A stretch of DNA of 64,000 nt. Source: Paludibacter sp. 47-17. GTDB taxonomy: Bacteria > Bacteroidota > Bacteroidia > Bacteroidales > Paludibacteraceae. The stretch spans positions 186,001-250,000 of the forward strand of contig MKVT01000020.1 of the NCBI GenBank assembly GCA_001898935.1, in the 5' to 3' direction. Every line of letters begins with the position of its first letter. Position 1 is the stretch's first letter. The translations under genes and the position numbers were made by a program. Shown one piece after another: positions 34,999-42,566 of the stretch. Below the pieces are notes generated by a model. It ran no database searches, was not told the DNA's origin, and worked only from the letters and a program-made list of their open reading frames with translations.

Positions 34999-35880
34999 TT
35001 AATTGATGTCAATTTTTTTCAAAACGGTCATGCCATACACCTCACGCTTGTCGTACACCCGCATTCTGGCTTCCAGAAAATACGTCCGTTTGTATTCAAC
35101 ATTATAACCGGCCGGACTTTCGATCAGCCGGTCGAAAGGAATACTGTTGTATAAGTTCGTGATGGCAGCCGGTACCGGAGTTTGTCCGTTGGTTTTAGGG
35201 AAATGATACACATAGCTGTTCGAGTTCGTGTCGAATGTCGAATCGGTGTATTGCTTGAAGTTGTCGATCAAGCTTAATCCCAACATCATGTTCTTAAAAT
35301 CGGCAAATTTCATGAGCTGGTACAGGCTGTCCTTGAACTGCTGCATAAAACCGGTGCCGAAATAAGTTTCCATGCGGGCCGAGTCAAATTGTTCGGGTTT
35401 TACCCAGGCGAAGGGCCGCAGGGTGCCGCTCACCGGGAACGAGGCCTTGAACGTATATGCATGCAGGGAGTCGGACCACACAGCCAGTGAATGGGGGTAG
35501 GTTTGGATTTTCTGCTCGATGCGCCGCTGTTCCGCAATAATTGAATTCACGGAATACGAAAAGGTGGTGACCCAGGTGCACGATACGCTCTTTTCCTGGA
35601 TTTCGGTAATGTTGTACCATACCTCCGAGCGGTCGAGTACTTCATCGGTGGTGGTGTAATATTGAATTTCAAAGGGCATTTCGGTTCCCGCACTCACCGT
35701 CGAACTACTTACTTCCCAATAGGCCTGGGGACCAATATTTCCGGTAAGGGTAACATCATCGATAAAATCGTGTTTCTCGCAGGAGGAGAGAAGCATCAAC
35801 ATCAACCCAAGCGCGAATGCCTTTCCCGCGTGCATCGGAAGAACCAGGTTGGAAAGAGGGTATTTTGATTTCTTGTTCAT
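34999..35880 (-). CDS. Putative surface lipoprotein of the SusCD-2 locus, unknown function
   Basis: A 293-residue lipoprotein with lipobox LLSSC (Cys34 from the ATG at 35880; an internal ATG 15 codons later, MHAGKAFALGL, would give a more compact signal peptide). I do not recognise a named domain. An Ig-like strand pattern (AYWEVSSSTVSAGTEMPFEI) follows the lipid anchor, then a helical middle and a C-terminal YFLEARMRVYDKREVYGMTV stretch. It lies 21 bases after the SusD stop and before the PKD lipoprotein, where accessory binding proteins usually sit. A substrate-binding role is inferred from position only. Confidence 0.65.
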   Translation of the reverse strand: MNKKSKYPLSNLVLPMHAGKAFALGLMLMLLSSCEKHDFIDDVTLTGNIGPQAYWEVSSSTVSAGTEMPFEIQYYTTTDEVLDRSEVWYNITEIQEKSVSCTWVTTFSYSVNSIIAEQRRIEQKIQTYPHSLAVWSDSLHAYTFKASFPVSGTLRPFAWVKPEQFDSARMETYFGTGFMQQFKDSLYQLMKFADFKNMMLGLSLIDNFKQYTDSTFDTNSNSYVYHFPKTNGQTPVPAAITNLYNSIPFDRLIESPAGYNVEYKRTYFLEARMRVYDKREVYGMTVLKKIDIN

Positions 35881-35901
35881 GGTAGTTGATTTATAAGTTT
35901 T

Positions 35902-37677
35902 TTATTTCCATTCGGTTGCATCGCTCGAAGTAGCTTTTCCACTGGTGTTGTATGCCCAGATCATCCTTTTTTTCAGCCATTCGTGATTTTTGTATGCTCC
36001 GAGGCGTTCCAGTTCACGCCGGTTGTACTTATCTTCGGTTTCGGGATCGTAATTCAACCGGTTGATCCAGGCATTGGGCGAAAGTTCGGCATTGCTGCCG
36101 ATGGCATCGGCCTGCATCCAGTAGGGTTCGTATAAATTGTACGGCCTTCGGAGTGAGTATTCCGCATTGAAATCGGCTACGGTGAAGCTGGTGCCAAAGC
36201 CTTTGTGGCAGGTGGTTATGGTGTAAACAGCTACGTCGTCGTATTTGATCCCGTTGGTTTTGCTGCTGTAGTTGTAGCGGCGCATATCGTTCCATTGCTC
36301 GGGTTGCAGGTACATTGCAATGTATTTTTGTTGCATCAGGTCGGCTATGCTGAAGGTCGAAGGACCCGGCAAGCGAACATCGAAGAAAAGCTGATACCGG
36401 CGCACGGCGTTGGTGCCGTCGACGGCCTGAACCGGTTCTTTGATGTTGAAGCGTGCAAAATTACGGAGCACTGCATTTTTTGTAGTCTGGTAAGCCGCCG
36501 TTTTATCGCCGCCCCAATATTGAGCTTCCGCTTTTATAAACAGCAGTTCCTCATCGGTAAATAAGGCAATATAGCCGTTGTTTTTGGTATACGGATTGCT
36601 GAGCGAGGTGGTGGCATACAAATCGGGATAAAATGTTACTTTCATCGACACATCCATTCCAATATTGCTCTCCAGCCAGCGGATGGCCTCACTGCCGGCA
36701 GCTCCGGTACCGCGAGGCGTCATCAGCTTTTCGGTACGCGGATCGAGTGCCGACAATCGTGTCGATAAACGATTGGGGTAGGCGCCTAATAAACCATAAG
36801 CGAAAAACTTGCTAGGCATGGAGGTCGCCAGCCGGTTGCCCCGGCTTTCCCAGGCGTTGATTACCGGGGCCGAGGTTCCCCACGGACAATTTTGTTCGTT
36901 AGTGCCGCCGGGATAGTTGTAGAGCGGCTCCTGCCAGTCGGGGTCGTTGAGCACTTCATCCACCATCTGTACAATTTTAGCACATACCGCCGGGTTGTTT
37001 TCCCAGTTGGGAAGTTTACGGAGCCACAGCCGGGCGCGTAAAGCTTTGGCAAACAAGCCCCATTTCTTCATATCGCCCTTGTAGATACGGTCCATCTTTT
37101 CGGTGATGGGAATATTGGCCGGATTGTTGACCCATGCTTCATTTTCGTACAGAGCAGCCAACTCGTCGGCTTCCTTGTACATCCATTCGTATATGGCTTC
37201 CTGTGTGTCGAACGTGGGCGAGGTGGTGGTGTAGGCTGTGGAACGGGGCATCGGACCGAAAATATCGGTGGTGAGCATTGTCGATTGCAGCATGATGGTA
37301 CGTCCGATGAGAATAAAGTTTTTCGAATCGATTTTCTCGGCAGCCCGTATCATTTCTACTATATTGGCTCCCAGGTCGTAGTAATGCCTGCGCCATTGGG
37401 GATGCCTGTTCATCGACAGAAATTCCCATCCCTGGCTATAGGCGTATACTCCGGTCTGGCTTTTCGATGGTGTTGTGAGCGCCTGCGACAGATACACACT
37501 ATATTCGGCATGGTCGTAAATTTCCTGTGCTGCATAAAAACACGCCGTCGGCAAGGCCTGATCCACAGTAATAGTGGTCGGACTGTCCTTGCTGGTGTTC
37601 ACATCCAGAAAATCGTCACAGCCGGTGAACAAAAGTAAAACCGGAATACTAAATATTATATATCGTTGAAGTTTCAT
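35902..37677 (-). CDS. SusD/RagB-family surface lipoprotein (pair 2)
   Basis: Predicted binding lid of an outer-membrane SusCD importer. The 591-residue protein has a lipoprotein signal with lipobox LFTGC (Cys20) followed by DDFLDVNTSKDSPTTI, a classic SusD mature start. Family segments include the TDIFGPMPRS stretch and YIALFTDEELLFIKAEAQYW near the C-terminal half, with MQQKYIAMYLQPEQWNDMRR close to the end. It lies 36 bases after its SusC partner and is followed closely by two lipoproteins and the secreted enzyme genes. If the locus acts on murein, this pair is the likely importer of amino-sugar fragments; that substrate is inference. Confidence 0.93.
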   Translation of the reverse strand: MKLQRYIIFSIPVLLLFTGCDDFLDVNTSKDSPTTITVDQALPTACFYAAQEIYDHAEYSVYLSQALTTPSKSQTGVYAYSQGWEFLSMNRHPQWRRHYYDLGANIVEMIRAAEKIDSKNFILIGRTIMLQSTMLTTDIFGPMPRSTAYTTTSPTFDTQEAIYEWMYKEADELAALYENEAWVNNPANIPITEKMDRIYKGDMKKWGLFAKALRARLWLRKLPNWENNPAVCAKIVQMVDEVLNDPDWQEPLYNYPGGTNEQNCPWGTSAPVINAWESRGNRLATSMPSKFFAYGLLGAYPNRLSTRLSALDPRTEKLMTPRGTGAAGSEAIRWLESNIGMDVSMKVTFYPDLYATTSLSNPYTKNNGYIALFTDEELLFIKAEAQYWGGDKTAAYQTTKNAVLRNFARFNIKEPVQAVDGTNAVRRYQLFFDVRLPGPSTFSIADLMQQKYIAMYLQPEQWNDMRRYNYSSKTNGIKYDDVAVYTITTCHKGFGTSFTVADFNAEYSLRRPYNLYEPYWMQADAIGSNAELSPNAWINRLNYDPETEDKYNRRELERLGAYKNHEWLKKRMIWAYNTSGKATSSDATEWK

Positions 37678-37713
37678 GTTGAATAACTTTTAAGATGTGT
37701 TTTACCGAAGGGG

Positions 37714-40700
37714 TCAGAAAGTAGCTGTGATGCCCAGGTTGAAACTGGTGGTGTTGGGCACGGCATAATTATCGATTCCAGCCGAGCCGGTTCCTCCGGC
37801 GCTGGTATTGGCATTCAAACTGGGATCGGCGCCCGTATACCGGGTAAGCAGGAATAAATTATTGCCTGTCAATGAAAGCCTGAGGCTGGTAAGGGCCGTG
37901 GTACGAACGTATTTCGAAAGATCCAGGTTGAAGGTGGCATAGCTCAACCGGAGGTACGATCCATCTTCAACAAAATTGGAGCTCACCGCATAAAAATAGT
38001 TATTGATGGTTTGATAGTCGAGGGTAATGGGTGTCGTGTTGGGTTCGAAAGTACCATCGGCTGTTTCTTGTACACCATCCACCACTACCTGGCGGCCACG
38101 GTACTTTTCAAGCATTTTACTCTGGCCGTTGGAGACCAGGCCGCGGCCCGTTACGTTCACCACATCGCCGCCAACCCGGCCTTCGAACAGGAAGGAAACA
38201 GAAGCGTTCTTGTATTTTAAAGTATTGGTGATGCCCGACCGGAACAGCGGTTCGCGATTGCCGATGTATTTATTTTTATTCGGGTCGATTTTCGGATATC
38301 CGTCGGAACCTACAATGATCTGTCCACCGGGAGTACGTAAGTAATCTTTACCCGAAATACCGGTGGTCGATTCGCCTAAATAGGCTGAAGTATAAATATC
38401 GCCGTACTGAGTACCGGTGATTTCGGCCACATCTTCGGGCAGACTCACCACGCTACCCCGGTTTAAGCCGAAGTTGAACAGGGTGGTCCATGCAAAGTTA
38501 CGGGTTTTGATAAGGTCCTGATCCCAGGTAAGTTCAATCCCCTGGTTGCGGATGGCTCCTTCGTTGCGGGTTTGCAGAATATAGCCCGACGAGGGCGATA
38601 CACGAACGGTGACGATCTGATTGTCGACTTCTACCGAGTAATAGGCCAGATCGAGCCGGGTTTTACTGTCGAAAAAGCGCAGGTCGGCTCCGATTTCCCA
38701 GGAGTACGACATCTCGGGCATTAAATTCCGGTCGGCCGACGATAGGGTGGGGTCGATACCATAACCATTGTCGGGATAGGTGGCAAATTGTTTGTACCTG
38801 CGATCGTATAAATAAGGGCTGGTATCTTTTCCTACTACGGCGTAATTTCCTCTCAGCTTTCCGTAACTGAATACCTTGTTGCTGAGCTTAAATAATTCGG
38901 AGAACAATACTCCTCCGGTCACCGACGGGTAAAAATAGGGATTGGTAAGGATGGTCGACGACCAGTCCCAACGGCTGGTTATGCTCAGCGAAGCCAGTCC
39001 CTTGTAGTCGCCTCTTATTTCGCCGAAATAGCCAAACATTCGCTTCTGGTTATGGCCGGCCGTGCGATCGGTTAAATAAATATATTTACTGTTGGTATTG
39101 CTGAGGCTGTAAGTGCCGGGTATAATAAAATCGCGTCCTGCATTGGAAGTCGAGAAACCTTCGTTCATGCGTAAGTCGGCGCCTGCCAGTAAATCGATAC
39201 TGAATTCCCGGGGGAGTTCAATTTTGTAGGTGGCCAGCGCCGATGCCGATAGCAGTTGGCTCCGGCTCATCGACGTGCTGTACGATCCCAGCAAATCCTT
39301 GTCCATATCGTCGATATCTTTACTCGAGAGATAGGGGGTGGTTGCATAGCGATCGAGGTAGGTGTTGTAGGCATCGAGCTGCTGCTGGTAGAGCAGTAAG
39401 TCGGCCGGAGTGGCGTTTTCGGCCGGGTCGGCCGGTTTGCCCAGGTGAGGCAGCACTACCGTGTCGTCGAAACGGGGAACGGTATAGCCGTCGTACGAAT
39501 AAACATTGGTGTCGTAGCTGATGCGTCCCGTAATGTTTAAATTAGTGATCGGTTTCCATTCCACCGAGCCGTTCAGGATGTTTCTCAGCCGGTTGTTGAG
39601 CCCGTAGTCGTTGTAGCGGGAATACAACGGACTCATGGGCGATAAATGCTTCTTTCCTTCACCATCGGCATAATACAAAAAGCGGGGATAGCCGTTGGTT
39701 AATTCGTAATCGGTAATATCGTGGGTGATGGGATAATTGTAAACCGACGCCATTCCGGTGGAGGAGAACGAACGGTAGGTGTTTTCCTGTATGGTTGCCG
39801 AGAAGTTGAACGTCAGGGTTTTAACGGGTTGATAAGTCCCTTTTAGCAATACTCCCAACTTGTTCAGGTAGTCGTTGGGGACTATACCCTCGTTGCGTGA
39901 ATAATTCACCGAGGCGTATGCCTGGAATTTCTCACTTCCTCCGCTCAGGCTCAAGTCGTATTTTTGATACACCCCGTCTTGCAGGAAGTTGGAAACGTTG
40001 TCGTAAATGGTTTGCCCGGGATTTAAAGGAGGCCCCCAGCCGCCCATCGCTTTGTCGACATAGAATCCCTGCGAGCCTGGTGCGTAGCTGCTCTGGATGG
40101 ATTGCAGGCGTACCGGGATGTCGTATTGCCAGCTGCCGCTTACGGTTGCACTCACTTTACCTGCCTGCCCTTTTTTGGTAGTAATCATGATGACTCCGTT
40201 GGCGGCATTGGTTCCGTACAGTGCAGCAGCTGCTGCGCCTTTCAATACGGTGATATTTTCGATATCGTTCGGGTTGATGTCGGCCGCGTTGGATCCGCTT
40301 CCGGAAATGGGCATGCCGTCGAGAATAAACAGCGGCTCATTGCTTTGGCCGTTGTTGATCGACGAGATGCCGCGAATAATAACCTGAGTGCCGGAATTGG
40401 GCGATCCGCTCGAATTGGTAACACTTAATCCGGCAACTTTACCTTGTAGCGAATTGACGAAGTTGGGGGCTTTGTTTTCGGTAAGCATTTCGCTGTTAAC
40501 ACTCTGCACGGCAAAATTCATCCTTTTCTTTTCCTGTCTCACACCCATGGCGGTAACCACCACTTCGTCGATCGTGAGATTGGCAGCCGAAAGCACTACA
40601 TTTATTTTTCCGGAGTCGGGAATTTTGACTGTTTTGGTTTCCATCCCGACATAACTGATTACAAGGATCGCTCCCCGGTTGACCGAAATGTTGAAGTTTC

Positions 40701-40872
40701 CTTCGGCATTGGTAATCGTTCCGTTGGAGGTTCCTTGCTCGACTACCGAAGCCCCGATAATGGGCAGCCCATCATCCATTGAAGTGATTTTTCCTGTGGC
40801 TGTTACTTTTTGTGCCGAAGCAGTGCTGATTACCAGAGCGAAAAGAACTAAAAATAGGGTGATTCTCTTCAT
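37714..40872 (-). CDS. SusC/RagA-family TonB-linked outer membrane protein (pair 2)
   Basis: TonB-dependent outer-membrane transporter of 1052 residues, first gene of the long minus-strand run. It has a signal peptide (to about residue 20, TASAQ), a carboxypeptidase-regulatory-like domain (ATGKITSMDDGLPIIGASV), the TonB-box region IDEVVVTAMG and a plug (SLQGKVAGLSVTNSSGSPNS, TVLKGAAAAALYGTNAANGV). The barrel ends NTTSFNLGITATF. It is similar in plan to the pair 1 SusC but clearly distinct in sequence. I saw no TAnnTTTG element in the 156 bases upstream. It follows the GHL10 gene at 41029 in the same direction, so read-through from the namZ unit is possible. Confidence 0.95.
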   Translation of the reverse strand: MKRITLFLVLFALVISTASAQKVTATGKITSMDDGLPIIGASVVEQGTSNGTITNAEGNFNISVNRGAILVISYVGMETKTVKIPDSGKINVVLSAANLTIDEVVVTAMGVRQEKKRMNFAVQSVNSEMLTENKAPNFVNSLQGKVAGLSVTNSSGSPNSGTQVIIRGISSINNGQSNEPLFILDGMPISGSGSNAADINPNDIENITVLKGAAAAALYGTNAANGVIMITTKKGQAGKVSATVSGSWQYDIPVRLQSIQSSYAPGSQGFYVDKAMGGWGPPLNPGQTIYDNVSNFLQDGVYQKYDLSLSGGSEKFQAYASVNYSRNEGIVPNDYLNKLGVLLKGTYQPVKTLTFNFSATIQENTYRSFSSTGMASVYNYPITHDITDYELTNGYPRFLYYADGEGKKHLSPMSPLYSRYNDYGLNNRLRNILNGSVEWKPITNLNITGRISYDTNVYSYDGYTVPRFDDTVVLPHLGKPADPAENATPADLLLYQQQLDAYNTYLDRYATTPYLSSKDIDDMDKDLLGSYSTSMSRSQLLSASALATYKIELPREFSIDLLAGADLRMNEGFSTSNAGRDFIIPGTYSLSNTNSKYIYLTDRTAGHNQKRMFGYFGEIRGDYKGLASLSITSRWDWSSTILTNPYFYPSVTGGVLFSELFKLSNKVFSYGKLRGNYAVVGKDTSPYLYDRRYKQFATYPDNGYGIDPTLSSADRNLMPEMSYSWEIGADLRFFDSKTRLDLAYYSVEVDNQIVTVRVSPSSGYILQTRNEGAIRNQGIELTWDQDLIKTRNFAWTTLFNFGLNRGSVVSLPEDVAEITGTQYGDIYTSAYLGESTTGISGKDYLRTPGGQIIVGSDGYPKIDPNKNKYIGNREPLFRSGITNTLKYKNASVSFLFEGRVGGDVVNVTGRGLVSNGQSKMLEKYRGRQVVVDGVQETADGTFEPNTTPITLDYQTINNYFYAVSSNFVEDGSYLRLSYATFNLDLSKYVRTTALTSLRLSLTGNNLFLLTRYTGADPSLNANTSAGGTGSAGIDNYAVPNTTSFNLGITATF

Positions 40873-41028
40873 ACGATAAAATTTGTTTTATAAAAACGGG
40901 CATCGAATGAAATGCAGTTACCGGTACTTCTTTCAAGGCTCGTTTTGTACAGTATTTTGATTTAAGGAAAATTCAATGATTTGTCTTGTGTTTAACGTAT
41001 ATAATGGCAGAAATGTTTACCATTTTAA

Positions 41029-42549
41029 CTAAATACGCCGCGTAATAGCCTGAATTGGAGTGCTTTCTCTTCTGAATCTGTTAACGCTTGTAATGATGAA
41101 GGTGTAATTTCCTTTCAGTTTGCGCTGTAATAGTGTCAAATCGACATAGGTTTTAGTCGTTTTTATTAAAATAGCCGACGGATCGTCAATATTGCCTGGT
41201 TTTTTACCTTTAAATGCATATACCACATAGTAGGCAATCTGCTTGCCTTCCTCTCCGGCTACGGGATCCCACATCAGCATTCGGTCGCGCCGGTCCTTTA
41301 CGATGCGTAAATTGGCAGGCGAGGCACTGGCTTCGCCGGGTACCGACCGGTTAACGGGATTGATGGCCGGGTAGCGATAGAAATCGGTGGCCAGGCTGTC
41401 GGTGAGCCCCTGCAGATTTTTCATAAAGCCCCTGGCGCTGAAGAATATTGCGCCATCCACACCGCTGTACTGCTGGTTGAGCCGTAATTGCCGCGCGAGT
41501 TCGTTGGGGCGCTGCCAGGCCGGATCGGCTTTTTCGTTGCCCAGTTTTGACGCATACAGGCCGATGTAGAGGTTTTTACCATACACATTTTCGTTCCACC
41601 ACTTGACCAGGATGGCGTAGTCGGCCACTTCCTTGCCGATTTCCCAATACAACTGCGGGGCTACATAATCGATCCAGCCTTCGCGCAGCCATTTCAGGAT
41701 GTCGGCATACAGATCGTCGTAATTCTGTACTCCGGCCCGGGTAGCCGAACCGGCCGGATCCACCGTATTGTTGCGCCAGACTCCAAAGGGCGAAATGCCG
41801 AATTCGACCCAGGGTTTGTTGCTTTTGATGGTGTGTTGTAACTCTCGGATAATAAGATCGACATTGTTGCGCCGCCAGTCGTCGCGCTCATGAGCAGCAA
41901 AACCCCGGGGATTTTTCCGGAAGGTGTCGTCGTCGGGAAAGTCCTCGCCGGCTACTTTGTAAGGATAGAAGTAGTCGTCAAAATGGATGGCATCCACATC
42001 GTAGCGTTGTACAATGTCTTCTACCACCCTGTTGAGCGACTGGCGGGTTTCGTCGAGTCCGGGGTTGAAATACAATTGATTACCATACCGTACAAACAGT
42101 TCGGGCCGCCGGAAGTACAAGTGGTCGGGATGGAGCAGCTCGGGCCGGTTCGAATTCATCACGCGGTAGGGGTTGAGCCAGACGTGCACTTCGATGCACC
42201 TGCGATGCGCTTCTTCGATTATAAAGGCAAGCGGATCGTAGAACGGAGATGGTTTTTCGCCCTGTGTGCCGGTGAGCCAATGCGACCACGGCTCCAGGGC
42301 CGACGGATAAAAAGCATCGGCAGTAGGCCTGATCTGCATCACTATCGTATTAATATTAGCCTTCGAAAGGTAATCGAGGAGCTGGACCATCTCTTCCTTT
42401 TGAACCGAAGGAGCAAGCCCCGGTTTCGAGGGCCAGTCGATATTGGCGACCGTAGCAATCCATACGGCACGCATCTCGTGCTTGCGGGCAAGCGGGAAGG
42501 CGCTCGCGGAAATACAACCAATCAATAACAGGAGTACCGTTTTTTTCAT
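41029..42549 (-). CDS. GHL10 (DUF187) glycosidase, probably periplasmic
   Basis: A 506-residue member of the DigH/GHL10 family, expected to hydrolyse peptidoglycan-type glycan. I start it at 42549 (signal peptide MKKTVLLLLIGCISASA); an ATG at 42570 overlaps the stop of the preceding gene by four bases and would add seven residues, so coupled translation is possible. The catalytic barrel carries HEMRAVWIATVANIDWPSKP, MQIRPTADAFYPSALEPWS, IEVHVWLNPYRV and AIHFDDYFYPY. It ends with one FnIII-like domain and has no T9SS tail, unlike the paralogue at 30660. It is last in the murQ/namZ gene run, so a periplasmic step after import fits. Confidence 0.85.
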   Translation of the reverse strand: MKKTVLLLLIGCISASAFPLARKHEMRAVWIATVANIDWPSKPGLAPSVQKEEMVQLLDYLSKANINTIVMQIRPTADAFYPSALEPWSHWLTGTQGEKPSPFYDPLAFIIEEAHRRCIEVHVWLNPYRVMNSNRPELLHPDHLYFRRPELFVRYGNQLYFNPGLDETRQSLNRVVEDIVQRYDVDAIHFDDYFYPYKVAGEDFPDDDTFRKNPRGFAAHERDDWRRNNVDLIIRELQHTIKSNKPWVEFGISPFGVWRNNTVDPAGSATRAGVQNYDDLYADILKWLREGWIDYVAPQLYWEIGKEVADYAILVKWWNENVYGKNLYIGLYASKLGNEKADPAWQRPNELARQLRLNQQYSGVDGAIFFSARGFMKNLQGLTDSLATDFYRYPAINPVNRSVPGEASASPANLRIVKDRRDRMLMWDPVAGEEGKQIAYYVVYAFKGKKPGNIDDPSAILIKTTKTYVDLTLLQRKLKGNYTFIITSVNRFRRESTPIQAITRRI

Positions 42550-42566
42550 TCGATAGCGTTTTAAAG

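Noticed and set aside
39243-39521. Plus-strand Arg/Cys-rich open frames inside the SusC and other large genes
   Set aside because: They are antisense shadows of well-supported coding sequences with no sequence features of their own.
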